Source: Nemorincola caseinilytica (GTDB taxonomy: Bacteria > Bacteroidota > Bacteroidia > Chitinophagales > Chitinophagaceae). Taken from it: 64,000 bases of DNA. Made by a program: the position numbers and the translations under genes. The stretch's first letter is position 1. Each line of letters starts with the position of its first letter. The notes below the pieces were generated by a model. It worked only from the letters and a program-made list of their open reading frames with translations. It did no database searches and was not told the origin of the DNA. Of this stretch, positions 26,029 to 35,415 are shown piece by piece. The stretch spans positions 124,001 to 188,000 of the forward strand of contig NZ_BAABFA010000001.1 of NCBI RefSeq assembly GCF_039540515.1. The letters run 5' to 3'.

Positions 26029-27273
26029 ATGAAAATAAATGTGAACACCGAGATAGCGCTTACCTATCTTTCATCGCGCAAGAAGCAGACCGTTGTGGCC
26101 GCGCTGGGTGTGATGTTCGGAATATCCATGTTCATCTTCATGCAGTCGCTGATGAAGGGCACGAACGACTATTTCGAGAAGATGTCATTTACCAACACCC
26201 CTCATATACGCCTGTACAACGAGAACAAGGTGGCCGATAACCATATGCTGCGCGCCTTTCTGCCAGACCCGTCGGAGAAGATACTTACCAACCCCAAGCA
26301 GTTGAAAGAATCGCAGGGCCTTACGGATCCTTATGGTATCATAACCCTCATTCGCAGGAACAGAGAAGTAAAGAACGTAACACCGCAGGTAACAGGCAAT
26401 GTGATATATACCAGCGGCAGCGTAGAGCTGCCCGGCAATGTGGCCGGTGTGCAGATAGAGGAAGAGAACGAAATGTTCGACGTACAGGGCAATATGGTAA
26501 GCGGCAACCTGCACGACCTGGACCGCGTACACAACTCCATACTCATAGGCAAGGGCATAGCCGACAAACTGAGTCTGCATGTGGGCGACAACATCACTGT
26601 ACGATCGGGCAATGGCAATGCATTGGTGATGCGTGTAGTGGGCATCTTCTCTACCACCGTAAAAGCAGTGGATGAGACGAAATCATATGCCAATATATCG
26701 GTAGTGCAAAGCCTGATGGGCAAGGACCGTAGCTATGTGACCGAGATAAAAGTGAATGTGAACGACTACAACAATGCACCTGCCGTAGCGCGGGAGATAG
26801 AGGCCATAACAGGCTATAAAGCAGAGGATTGGATAAAAGCCAATGAACAACTGAAGGCCGGCTTCAAGATAAGGGCCGTGATATTGAACTCGGTGATAGG
26901 TGTGATACTGCTGGTGGCGGGTTTCGGTATCTACAACATACTGAACATGACCATTTATGAGAAGATAAAGGAGATAGCCATACTGAAGGCCCAGGGTTTT
27001 GCAGGCCGCGCCGTTACCAGCATATTCCTGCAGCAGGCCATTATGATAGGTGTGATGGGTGGTGTGGTAGGTATCACTTTCGGTTTCCTGCTCACCCTTA
27101 TGGTATCACGGATATACATAGGCGCCGGTATGCTCAAATACCTGCCCATGTCGTTCTATGTACCACATTATGTAGAGGCATTGTGCTTCGGCATACTTAC
27201 CACCATAGCAGCGGGGTATTTCCCTGCACGCAAGGCAGCAAAAGTAGACCCTGTAAACATAATACGCGGATAA
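26029..27273 (+). CDS. MacB/FtsX-type ABC transporter permease
   Basis: This 414-residue permease has one N-terminal membrane helix (about 20-40), a large periplasmic MacB-PCD domain (about 45-240), then three C-terminal helices in the FtsX arrangement. The cytoplasmic loop holds NMTIYEKIKEIAILKAQGF, the coupling region. The C-terminus ends ARKAAKVDPVNIIRG, the usual MacB/LolE ending. Unlike MacB of E. coli, the ATPase is a separate gene, whose ATG overlaps this stop by one base (TAATG). It probably drives export from the periplasm through TolC. Confidence 0.92.
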   Translation: MKINVNTEIALTYLSSRKKQTVVAALGVMFGISMFIFMQSLMKGTNDYFEKMSFTNTPHIRLYNENKVADNHMLRAFLPDPSEKILTNPKQLKESQGLTDPYGIITLIRRNREVKNVTPQVTGNVIYTSGSVELPGNVAGVQIEEENEMFDVQGNMVSGNLHDLDRVHNSILIGKGIADKLSLHVGDNITVRSGNGNALVMRVVGIFSTTVKAVDETKSYANISVVQSLMGKDRSYVTEIKVNVNDYNNAPAVAREIEAITGYKAEDWIKANEQLKAGFKIRAVILNSVIGVILLVAGFGIYNILNMTIYEKIKEIAILKAQGFAGRAVTSIFLQQAIMIGVMGGVVGITFGFLLTLMVSRIYIGAGMLKYLPMSFYVPHYVEALCFGILTTIAAGYFPARKAAKVDPVNIIRG

Positions 27274-27962
27274 TGAACAATGCAGCATTAGTAGCCAAGG
27301 GCATCACCAAATACTTTCACGACCCTGTGACCATGCAGGTGCTGAAAGGTATAGATATGCAGGTAAGCAAGGGTGAGTTCGTATCGATAGTGGGTAAATC
27401 GGGTTGTGGCAAGTCTACCCTGCTCTATGTGCTCTCTACCATGGACACCGACTATGAAGGCACCCTGGAGATAAACGGCATCAGAACGACCGGCCTGTCG
27501 CAGAACCAATTGGCCCGCATCCGCAACGAGTCTATAGGTTTCGTGTTCCAGTTCCATTACCTGCTGCCCGACTTTACCTGCCTCAAAAATGTGATGATAC
27601 CCGCCCTGCGCCTGGGCAAGCTGTCATATAAAGAGGCAGAGGAGACCGCCTATGCCAAGCTGAAGATGTTCGGCGTAGAGGAGCAGGCGCTGAAAAAGGC
27701 AGGCAAGCTATCGGGCGGGCAGCAGCAGCGTGTGGCCATAGCTCGTGCCCTTGTGAACGACCCCGCTATCATAATGGGCGACGAGCCCACCGGCAACCTT
27801 GATTCTAAGAACACCGGCATCGTATTCGACCTTTTCCGCCAGTTGTCGCAAGAGTATAAGCAGACCATCATCACCGTTACCCACGACAATGATTTTGCCC
27901 AGCGATCGGACAGGATAATAGAAATGGCCGATGGGGAGATAGTAAGGCATACGGGCGCATAA
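27273..27962 (+). CDS. ABC transporter ATP-binding protein (MacB/LolD type)
   Basis: This 229-residue ATPase has Walker A GKSGCGKST at about 43-51, the Q-loop region FVFQFHYLLPDFT, the signature LSGGQQQRVAIARAL, Walker B AIIMGDEPTGNLD and the H-loop TVTHD. The LLPDFT and EPTGNLD forms belong to the LolD/MacB/FtsE branch. It energises the preceding permease and starts within that gene's stop codon, suggesting translational coupling. It is the last gene of the exporter operon. Confidence 0.95.
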   Translation: MNNAALVAKGITKYFHDPVTMQVLKGIDMQVSKGEFVSIVGKSGCGKSTLLYVLSTMDTDYEGTLEINGIRTTGLSQNQLARIRNESIGFVFQFHYLLPDFTCLKNVMIPALRLGKLSYKEAEETAYAKLKMFGVEEQALKKAGKLSGGQQQRVAIARALVNDPAIIMGDEPTGNLDSKNTGIVFDLFRQLSQEYKQTIITVTHDNDFAQRSDRIIEMADGEIVRHTGA

Positions 27963-27986
27963 AGCCCCTGCTGTGCGGAATTGTGC

Positions 27987-27994
27987 TAATTTTG
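27987..27994 (+). promoter_or_regulatory. -7 box of dapF
   Basis: TAATTTTG matches the Bacteroidota -7 consensus TAnnTTTG and lies 17 bases before the dapF ATG. No correctly spaced -33 TTG was found, so the site is tentative. It would give dapF its own transcript, separate from the exporter operon ending 49 bases upstream of it. Confidence 0.45.
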
Positions 27995-28011
27995 CGATAG
28001 CATTTCCGCAC

Positions 28012-28791
28012 ATGACCTTCAGCAAATATCACGGCACAGGCAACGATTTCATCCTTGTAGACAACAGGAATGGCAGCTACAGCTTCATGCAGCCACAGGT
28101 GGCAGCCATGTGCCACAGGCGCTTCGGTATAGGTGCAGACGGCCTGATGCTGCTGGAAAATGCCGATGGGTATGACTTCCGTATGGTGTACTACAACGCT
28201 GATGGCAATGAGAGCACCATGTGCGGCAATGGCGGCAGGTGCATAGTGGCATACGCCCAAAAGCTGGGCATAATTACAGACAAGGCGCACTTCCTGGCCA
28301 TAGATGGCCCCCACCATGCTACTATACACACTAATGGAGTAGTGAGCCTGCAAATGCAGGATGTAAAGGAAATGCTGGTGCAGGAAGGGCATACGGTGCT
28401 CAATACGGGATCGCCACATTATGTGACCTGGGTAAAGGATGTAAAGAACATAGAGGTATTCACCGAGGGGCGCACCATACGCAACAGGCAGGAATACAGC
28501 CCCGGCGGCATAAATGTGAACTTTGTACAGACCAATGGCGACAAGCTGCGGGTGCGCACCTATGAGCGTGGTGTGGAAGACGAGACCATGAGCTGCGGTA
28601 CGGGTGTCACGGCGGCGGCCATAGCATCTACCTGCCATGGCACGGGCGCTTTCAGCACACATATAGAGACCCCCGGTGGCGACCTTATGGTATCTTTTAC
28701 TAAAGATACCCCCACCTCTGCCCACGATGTGGTGCTTACAGGCATGGCCACATTCGTATTCGATGGCGAGATACCCGAGCCGACACTATAA
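28012..28791 (+). CDS. dapF: diaminopimelate epimerase
   Basis: DapF interconverts LL- and meso-diaminopimelate for lysine and peptidoglycan synthesis. In this 259-residue product, ATG 28012 gives the family start TFSKYHGTGNDFILVDN. The two active-site cysteines are in STMCGNGGRC (Cys71) and ETMSCGTGVTAAA (Cys195). It is cytoplasmic. The FAD oxidoreductase gene follows 12 bases later and may be co-transcribed. The call is firm. Confidence 0.97.
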   Translation: MTFSKYHGTGNDFILVDNRNGSYSFMQPQVAAMCHRRFGIGADGLMLLENADGYDFRMVYYNADGNESTMCGNGGRCIVAYAQKLGIITDKAHFLAIDGPHHATIHTNGVVSLQMQDVKEMLVQEGHTVLNTGSPHYVTWVKDVKNIEVFTEGRTIRNRQEYSPGGINVNFVQTNGDKLRVRTYERGVEDETMSCGTGVTAAAIASTCHGTGAFSTHIETPGGDLMVSFTKDTPTSAHDVVLTGMATFVFDGEIPEPTL

Positions 28792-28803
28792 CACCCCGCT
28801 ACT

Positions 28804-29856
28804 ATGCATGCAGACCATATCATTGTAGGGCAGGGGCTGTGCGGCACACTATTGTCGCGCCTGCTGGTGCGTGAGGGTAAAAGTGTACTTGTTATAGATG
28901 ACAGAGACCCGGCGGCAGCCGGGCGCAATGCAGGGGGTATCATCAACCCGGTAACGGGCAAGCGGCTGGTGCGATCGTGGATGATAGATGAACTATTGCC
29001 CTTTGCAAGAACCACCTACCGGGCCATAGAGCAGGAATTGCGCATACCCCTGCTTACCGAACTGAGCATACTGGATATGTATCATACCACCGATGAGCGC
29101 ACCTTGTTCGAAGAACGGCAGCAGAGCGATAATGAATACCTGCATACCTACACGAACGACAAGTGGCAGCAGTATTTCAGCTATCGCTATGGCATAGGCG
29201 AGATAGCGCCCTGTATGCTGGTAGACCTGCGTATGCTGATGGATGCCTGGCGGGTGAAGCTGCAAAACACGAACGCTGTACTGGAAGAAAGGTTCGATAT
29301 AGCGGCGTTGAAGGTGAACGAGGATGGCGTTTCCTATAAAGGCATCAGCGCAGGAAGCATCATTTTCTGCGATGGCGCCGCTTGCGCCGACAACCCATAT
29401 TTCGATAGGCTGCCGTGGTCGAAAGACAAGGGAGAGGTATTGACAGTATCTATTCCCGGCCTGCCACGGGAACATATATACAAACAGGGCATCAGCATAG
29501 TACCGTGGCGCGATGGGCTTTTTTGGGTAGGAGCCTCGCACGACTGGAAGTACACTACCCTTTCCCCTACCCCGGCATTCCGAAAAAGTGTAACAGACCA
29601 CCTGGACAACTGGCTACGGCTACCGTATGAAGTGGTAGACCATATAGCTGCGCTGCGCCCCGCCAATTTCGACCGCAAACCATTCATAGGCATGCACCCT
29701 ATACATGAGCGAATAGGCATATTCAATGGCATGGGCGGCAAGGGCTGCTCTATGGCTCCCTACTTCGCACAGCATTTCTGCGACCACCTTGTGGGCCATA
29801 CCTCTATCATGCCCGATGTGGATGTGAGGAGATATAATAAGATACTGAGCAAATGA
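28804..29856 (+). CDS. FAD-dependent oxidoreductase (DAO family)
   Basis: This 350-residue protein has an N-terminal Rossmann motif HIIVGQGLCGTLLSRLL, with the glycine pattern GxGxxG and an acidic end at VIDD, then NAGGIINPVTGKRLV. The C-terminal GMGGKGCSMAPYFAQH segment closes the FAD site, as in D-amino-acid oxidase, glycine oxidase and MnmC oxidase domains. No substrate can be assigned. Its stop codon abuts the stop of the convergent AbiEii-like gene with no base between. Confidence 0.87.
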   Translation: MHADHIIVGQGLCGTLLSRLLVREGKSVLVIDDRDPAAAGRNAGGIINPVTGKRLVRSWMIDELLPFARTTYRAIEQELRIPLLTELSILDMYHTTDERTLFEERQQSDNEYLHTYTNDKWQQYFSYRYGIGEIAPCMLVDLRMLMDAWRVKLQNTNAVLEERFDIAALKVNEDGVSYKGISAGSIIFCDGAACADNPYFDRLPWSKDKGEVLTVSIPGLPREHIYKQGISIVPWRDGLFWVGASHDWKYTTLSPTPAFRKSVTDHLDNWLRLPYEVVDHIAALRPANFDRKPFIGMHPIHERIGIFNGMGGKGCSMAPYFAQHFCDHLVGHTSIMPDVDVRRYNKILSK

Positions 29857-30501
29857 TCAGCTACCGGGAGGGCCATGAAATGTTCTTTCCGGGTACCGGA
29901 TCATTTGTGCCAGCCGGGCTTCGATATGTTTCCATGAACAGGCTCGATGTACATAGCTGATGGGTTCATCAAAATTTATATCATTGTGCCAGGCAAGCGC
30001 CTTTAATGTCATTACGGCATTTCGAATATTGTATTTCTTTTCATAGGCATCTGTCATATCCTCCAAAGAAAGGTATTGAGACAAGAATGCGATATCTATG
30101 AAGTCCTTTAACCTTGTGCCATTCCCTATTATCGCATTCAGCTTCATAGCGGCAATATCTTCAAGGCCGGCCATGCGTACACCATCTACTGAAGCAGCAT
30201 CCTTAACTAGCGGATATGCGTGCGTTATCAGATCGACCTGTACATTATCTACCTGCCCTTTAATAGTGTTCTTGTCAAGATAGGCCAAGCGCAGGCCGTA
30301 TTCGCTACCAAGGTACTCGGCGAGCTTATTTTCTTCAAAGGCCGTTATTGAGAACAGGTCTATATCGATACTTATACGATGGCCTATCTGTAACGATAAG
30401 GCAGTTCCACCTACAAGGAAGAACTGACCCAGGGCCCTATCCTGCATCAATTTTTTCAGGAGTTCCAGTGTGCCTGGCGAGACCGTTTCAGTTCGTAGCA
30501 T
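29857..30501 (-). CDS. AbiEii/AbiGii-type nucleotidyltransferase toxin
   Basis: This 214-residue protein carries the minimal nucleotidyltransferase core FLVGGTALSLQIGHRISIDIDLFS: GGTALSL followed by the DxD metal motif IDIDLF, then VDNVQVDLI with a third acidic residue and the K-containing helix LEDIAAMKLNAI. The family includes AbiEii toxins of abortive-infection type IV toxin-antitoxin systems, which can transfer nucleotides to tRNA. The DUF6922 gene precedes it and overlaps it by 46 bases. The pair is more A/T-rich than its neighbours, which suggests acquisition. Confidence 0.87.
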   Translation of the reverse strand: MLRTETVSPGTLELLKKLMQDRALGQFFLVGGTALSLQIGHRISIDIDLFSITAFEENKLAEYLGSEYGLRLAYLDKNTIKGQVDNVQVDLITHAYPLVKDAASVDGVRMAGLEDIAAMKLNAIIGNGTRLKDFIDIAFLSQYLSLEDMTDAYEKKYNIRNAVMTLKALAWHNDINFDEPISYVHRACSWKHIEARLAQMIRYPERTFHGPPGS

Positions 30502-30773
30502 TTCATTTCAGATAATGGTATATCAAAATATACACTCACAAAATTCATATCCTTATCATTAAGATATGGCAATGTGCGTATTATCTCGGCCATGCCTTCT
30601 TTACCGTAAAGATCCAAAGCGGCATACCAGTCATCAGGGAAACCGCGCTCTACCACCCGCTGTACAACTACTTGTCGCATTTTCTGATAGTCGAAAGCCG
30701 TAAGGTCATACTCCCATAACAGACCGGGATCGATCCTTGCATCGGGGTGTTCCTTATATCTGTTCAGATTCAT
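30456..30773 (-). CDS. DUF6922-like partner (putative antitoxin) of the AbiEii gene
   Basis: This 105-residue protein contains ARIDPGLLWEYDLTAFDYQK followed by VVVQRVVERGFPDDWYAALDLYG (quoted in part). This is the pattern of DUF6922, found just before nucleotidyltransferase toxins in many Bacteroidota. No helix-turn-helix is obvious, unlike classic AbiEi antitoxins. Its 3' end overlaps the toxin start by 46 bases in another frame, so the two are made from one mRNA. Antitoxin function is inferred from position. Confidence 0.75.
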   Translation of the reverse strand: MNLNRYKEHPDARIDPGLLWEYDLTAFDYQKMRQVVVQRVVERGFPDDWYAALDLYGKEGMAEIIRTLPYLNDKDMNFVSVYFDIPLSEMKCYELKRSRQAHWNS

Positions 30774-30882
30774 GAAGCTGTGTGCCGAATACCATTATAA
30801 AGATACGAGATCTGGCCGAGGTATAGGTATACAAGGATGCCTTCATTATCTCCGTTAACCTATTAACTTGTATTTTAGCAGC

Positions 30883-33800
30883 ATGAAGCGATACCTGGCC
30901 ATGGGGCTGTTGCTGGCAGCCCTGCCTTCTGTAGCACAACAGACCCGTCACTATTGGCAACAACATGTAGACACCCGTCTGCAAGTAACGCTGGATGATA
31001 AGCACCACATACTGCACGGGCATGCCGATATAACATATACTAATAACTCGCCAGACACACTGAGGTACATATATATGCACCTGTGGCCCAATGCCTACAA
31101 GAACGACCATACCCCCTATGCGCGCCAGCAGGATGGCAACCACAGCAGCACCTTTTACTACTCTGACAAAAAAGACCGCGGCTATATGGACAGCCTGGAC
31201 CTGGTGCTGGATCATGAGGTACATGTAGATGCCAGCTCATCGGCCGATGCGCCGGATATAGTAAGGATAGACCTGCCCCACCCTCTGCTGCCCGGCAAAA
31301 AGCTGCGCATAGAGACCCCCTTCAAGATGAAGCTGCCCGTAGTATTCTCGCGCAATGGTCACACAGGGCAGGCATACTATGTATCGCAGTGGTTCCCCAA
31401 GCCGGCGGTGTACGACCACAAAGGCTGGCACCCCATATCTTACCTTGACCAGGGCGAGTTTTATAGCGAATTCGGATCGTACGAGGTGAGCATAACCCTG
31501 CCGAAGAACTATGTGCTGATGGCCACCGGCAACTGTATGACCCCTGCAGAGAACAAGCGCATGGATTCGCTGGCGGCATTACCGTTGCCACCGGCCACAC
31601 TGTACAAGGACGACTTCCCTGCCAGCGATGCCGAAATGAAGACCGTAGTGTATAAGGAGGACAATATACACGACTTCGCATGGTTCGCCGATAAACGCTT
31701 CATAGTGAGGAAGGATACCGTGTACTCTCCCGGCACCAACAAGCTCATAACCACATGGAGCGCCTATATGCCCTCTTACCAGGACAAATGGAAAGATGCC
31801 AACAAGCACCTGGCCGATGCCGTGCTGCACTATGGCAAGTGGATAGGCCCATACCCGTACAACACCATCAAGGCCGTGCTGGGCGATATGAAATCGGGCG
31901 GAGGTATGGAGTACCCCACCATTACGCTCATAGACCGTGTGGCCAGTGCCAAGCTCAGTACCGTTATCATACACGAGGCCGGCCACAACTGGTTCTACGG
32001 TATGCTGGGCAGCAACGAGCGCGAGCACGCATGGATGGACGAGGGCCTCAATACATTCTACGAGCAGAAGACCACCAAGGTGATGAGCAAGGACAGTGCA
32101 GCACGCAAGCGCAAGAACGCACTGGATGAATCTTTGATATACTACCAGTTCGCCGCTACCAATGACGACCAGCCTATAAATACCCATTCCGAGCAGTACC
32201 GCAGCCTGAACTATGGCATAGATGTGTATTACAAAACAGCAGAGGCCCTGCGCTGGCTGGAACAATACATGGGCCCTGCCGAGTTTGAGGCGGCCATGAA
32301 GGATTACTTCGAGACATGGCGCTACCGCCACCCTTACCCCGAGGACCTGCGGGCTATATTCGAAAAACATACCTCCAAACCGCTGGACTGGTTCTTTGAC
32401 GGTATGCTGAACACCGACCGCAAGATAGACTTCAAGATAACCCGTGCACGCGTAAAGAACGGCAATACCATAGTTACGGTAAAGAACCGCTCGGACATAA
32501 AGTTGCCGGTAGCCGTGGCGGCCTATAAGGGCGATAGTCTGACGGCTATGGAATGGGCCTCGCCCTTCAGCTACAAGACCATCTTCCTGCTGCATGGCAG
32601 CACCTGGGATAAGCTGGTGATAGCCGATGAAACACCCGATGCCAAGACCGCCAATGACGCCTACCGCAGGCGGGCGTTATTGCGCAAGTTCGCACCTACG
32701 GTAAAACCGGTATTGGGCCTCAACCGCACCTATAGCGAAAAACTCTTCGTAGCACCGGCGCTGGGCAGCAATGCCCATGATGGCTTTATGGCCGGCCTGC
32801 TGCTGCACAACCTTACCGTGCCCGAGAACCGCTTTGCCTTTGCGCTGGCGCCGATGTATGCCTTCGGCGCAGGTAGCTGGACCGCAGCGGGATCATTGGG
32901 GTATACTTTCTATCCCCGCAGTACCTTTAAGGACATAACACTAATGGCAGATGCCAAAAGCTTTCACAACGACAAGACCGACCTGAACCTGAACGAACCC
33001 GTCTATACACGTTATATCAAGGTGGCGCCATCGTTGCAGTTCACCTTCAGGGAAAAGGACCCGCGCAGTACCGTTACCCGTACCCTGATGCTAAAGGGAT
33101 ACAGCATAAACGAGGAAATGTTGGGTGTGGGTGTAGACAGCACAGTACCTCTCATTGTCACAAATGTGAATAATATATACGGCAAAGTGCGCTACCGCCA
33201 CCAGAACGACCGTACTTACAATCCCTTCAACTACACCTTTGACGGACATGGAAATGGCGACTTCGTGAAGCTGAATGTGGAGGGCAACATACGCATCAAC
33301 TACAACGTAAAGAACAAGTCGCTGTATGTAAGAGGCTACCTGGGCAAATTCATTGCTATGAACAATGACCCTGCCATTACCAACAGGTATATACTGAATG
33401 CCAGCTATAGCGGTGTGAACGACTACCTGTACGATGGCACCTACCGCGGCAGGAACAGAACGGACGGCTTCTGGGGGCAGCAGGTGAACGCATTTGGTGA
33501 GGGTGGGTTCAAAGTGCCCATATACAATGGCGCCTACCGCAGCGACAACTGGATGGCCGCCGTGAACCTGAAGACCGATCTGCCAAAGATAAAGCTGCCC
33601 ATACGCCTCTTCTTCGATGCTGGGCTTATGCCCAACCCATCTCCGGGCTTCAAGAACATAAAGAGCACAATGATGATGTATGATGGCGGTATAGAGCTAT
33701 CGTTGTCGCAGGATGTGGTGAGCTTCTACTTCCCCCTCATTATGAGCAAGGACTTCAGAGACCGCCTGGCAGATACCTATGGCAGCAAGAATGTATTTGC

Positions 33801-33885
33801 CCGCAGCATATCGTTCACCCTGCACCTGGAGAACATCAACTGGCTGCGGTTCCCATCAAAGATATTGAAGACGGCCGGCGGCTAA
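30883..33885 (+). CDS. secreted M1 family metallopeptidase
   Basis: The product has about 1000 residues with a signal peptide (MKRYLAMGLLLAALPSVAQ). The M1 (gluzincin) catalytic domain has GGGMEYPT and zinc site HEAGH at 364-368 with Glu387, an exact HExxH-X18-E, followed by GLNTFYEQK. The exopeptidase GAMEN motif is changed to GGMEY. The C-terminal 400 residues contain repeated beta strands (YNVKNKSLYVRGYLGKF, quoted in part) resembling an outer-membrane barrel-like domain seen in large Bacteroidota M1 proteins. It has no T9SS tail. It probably trims peptides in the periplasm or at the outer membrane. Confidence 0.9.
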   Translation: MKRYLAMGLLLAALPSVAQQTRHYWQQHVDTRLQVTLDDKHHILHGHADITYTNNSPDTLRYIYMHLWPNAYKNDHTPYARQQDGNHSSTFYYSDKKDRGYMDSLDLVLDHEVHVDASSSADAPDIVRIDLPHPLLPGKKLRIETPFKMKLPVVFSRNGHTGQAYYVSQWFPKPAVYDHKGWHPISYLDQGEFYSEFGSYEVSITLPKNYVLMATGNCMTPAENKRMDSLAALPLPPATLYKDDFPASDAEMKTVVYKEDNIHDFAWFADKRFIVRKDTVYSPGTNKLITTWSAYMPSYQDKWKDANKHLADAVLHYGKWIGPYPYNTIKAVLGDMKSGGGMEYPTITLIDRVASAKLSTVIIHEAGHNWFYGMLGSNEREHAWMDEGLNTFYEQKTTKVMSKDSAARKRKNALDESLIYYQFAATNDDQPINTHSEQYRSLNYGIDVYYKTAEALRWLEQYMGPAEFEAAMKDYFETWRYRHPYPEDLRAIFEKHTSKPLDWFFDGMLNTDRKIDFKITRARVKNGNTIVTVKNRSDIKLPVAVAAYKGDSLTAMEWASPFSYKTIFLLHGSTWDKLVIADETPDAKTANDAYRRRALLRKFAPTVKPVLGLNRTYSEKLFVAPALGSNAHDGFMAGLLLHNLTVPENRFAFALAPMYAFGAGSWTAAGSLGYTFYPRSTFKDITLMADAKSFHNDKTDLNLNEPVYTRYIKVAPSLQFTFREKDPRSTVTRTLMLKGYSINEEMLGVGVDSTVPLIVTNVNNIYGKVRYRHQNDRTYNPFNYTFDGHGNGDFVKLNVEGNIRINYNVKNKSLYVRGYLGKFIAMNNDPAITNRYILNASYSGVNDYLYDGTYRGRNRTDGFWGQQVNAFGEGGFKVPIYNGAYRSDNWMAAVNLKTDLPKIKLPIRLFFDAGLMPNPSPGFKNIKSTMMMYDGGIELSLSQDVVSFYFPLIMSKDFRDRLADTYGSKNVFARSISFTLHLENINWLRFPSKILKTAGG

Positions 33886-34016
33886 CGAAGCATATCCCGT
33901 ATACATCAAAATGGTGCAATAGGAAAGAAGACCGGCACCGGAAACGCAATAGAGAAAATGTAATTTAATTTCTTTTTGCATCGGAATATTATTATCTTCA
34001 AAACCAAATAGTCCAT

Positions 34017-35249
34017 ATGATGCTTTTGCGGCATATACCTTTCCTGAAGGCAGTATTCTTATACTCCTTCACCGCCTTTGGCGGGCCGCAAGGACATATG
34101 GGCATGATGATAAAGACCTTTGTACAAAAGCGAAAGGATGTAACAGAGGATGAGCTGGTAGAGTACAACTCATTTTGCCAAATGCTGCCCGGCCCCTCAT
34201 CTACCCAAACGGTGATGCTGATAGCCCTGAAGCGGGGCGGCATACCGCTGGCCCTTGTCACCCTGCTGGTGTGGGTATCACCCGCAGCCGTGCTGATGGG
34301 GCTGTTCTCGTTCATCATACATTATTACCATATAGGCTATGGCCCGGGCAGGGTGCTGCCCATGCACCTGTTCTCTTATGTGCAGCCCATGTCGGTAGGG
34401 TTCGTGTTCTATGCTGCTACGCGTATGATGCAGACCACCATAAAGCATGTGGCCACGGCCACTATAATGGTGTGCAGCCTTGTGGCCACACTCTTCATCA
34501 ATTCGCCATGGGTATTCCCGGTGCTGCTGCTGTTATCGGGTATCATCAGCAATTTCAGCAATAGGCGCATCCCCGATCCGCTGCAGAAGCCCAAACGCAT
34601 CAACTGGATGCACCTGGGTGCCTTTGCAGGTATATTCATAGTAGCGGGTGTACTTAGTGAGTTGGCGCGTACCGAGGACTGGGCGCATGGGCGTATATTC
34701 AACATCTTCGAGAACTTCTATCGTTTTGGCGCCATAGTGTTCGGTGGCGGGCAGGCCCTGCTGCTGATGATGACCTACCAGTTCGTGAGCCGTCATGGTG
34801 CACGCGTGCTTACGGCGGGACAAATGCTTACCGGCTATGGTATAGTGCAGGCCATGCCTGGGCCGGTATTCTCGGTATGCTCGTATGTAGGTGGGCTGGC
34901 CATGAGCCAATATGGCGGTATGTGGCAGCTCATAGGCTGTGTAGTGGCCACTGTAGCTGTCTTCCTGCCCAGTACGCTGCTGCTGTTCTTCCTGTTCCCT
35001 GTATATGAGAACCTGAAACATCATGTAGTGATCTTCCGCGCGCTGGAGGGGATAAACGCCGCTATAGTAGGTATAGTGTGGGCATCGGGCATATTCCTGT
35101 TCCGCACCATAGCCTTCGATGCTTCGCTGTCCTTCGAATGGAGTAACCTCATAGTGGTCATCATCACCTTCTGCCTGCTGTACTACAGCAAGATACCGCC
35201 ACCCTTCATAGTACTGGGCTGGCTGCTACTTGGCTGGAGCCTGCACTAG
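34017..35249 (+). CDS. chrA: chromate transporter family protein (ChrA)
   Basis: This 410-residue inner-membrane protein has the duplicated CHR plan. The N-terminal repeat shows SFTAFGGPQGHMGMM and SFCQMLPGPSSTQ; the second shows VFGGGQALLLMM and YGIVQAMPGPVFS. These G-G and PGP motifs define chromate ion transporters, which expel chromate and confer resistance. No regulator or other metal gene is adjacent, so expression may be constitutive. A role in chromate export is inferred from family only. Confidence 0.9.
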   Translation: MMLLRHIPFLKAVFLYSFTAFGGPQGHMGMMIKTFVQKRKDVTEDELVEYNSFCQMLPGPSSTQTVMLIALKRGGIPLALVTLLVWVSPAAVLMGLFSFIIHYYHIGYGPGRVLPMHLFSYVQPMSVGFVFYAATRMMQTTIKHVATATIMVCSLVATLFINSPWVFPVLLLLSGIISNFSNRRIPDPLQKPKRINWMHLGAFAGIFIVAGVLSELARTEDWAHGRIFNIFENFYRFGAIVFGGGQALLLMMTYQFVSRHGARVLTAGQMLTGYGIVQAMPGPVFSVCSYVGGLAMSQYGGMWQLIGCVVATVAVFLPSTLLLFFLFPVYENLKHHVVIFRALEGINAAIVGIVWASGIFLFRTIAFDASLSFEWSNLIVVIITFCLLYYSKIPPPFIVLGWLLLGWSLH

Positions 35250-35359
35250 GGCTCGCACATGTCGTTGACAAAAATGACCGGGTATCGGTACAAGATCATC
35301 AGATATCGATGGCATGACAATGTTATATGACATGCAGGCGTGTTTTTTTAACGTAGAGG

Positions 35360-35398
35360 TTGTTATGATACCGCGCTATCTGCTATTTTTATAGCGCG
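35360..35398 (+). promoter_or_regulatory. possible ung promoter with flanking inverted repeat
   Basis: TTG at 35360-35362, a 21-base spacer and TATTTTTA at 35384-35391 approximate the Bacteroidota promoter (last base differs). The -7 region lies inside a perfect 8-bp inverted repeat, CGCGCTAT at 35372-35379 and its complement at 35391-35398. The repeat could be an operator or an RNA hairpin just before the ung start at 35416. Confidence 0.45.
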
Positions 35399-35415
35399 TA
35401 CAAAATACCACAACA

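Noticed and set aside
31579..32595. Leftward 338-codon frame inside the M1 peptidase gene
   Set aside because: The opposite strand has the full HExxH-X18-E site and a signal peptide; this frame shows no motifs.
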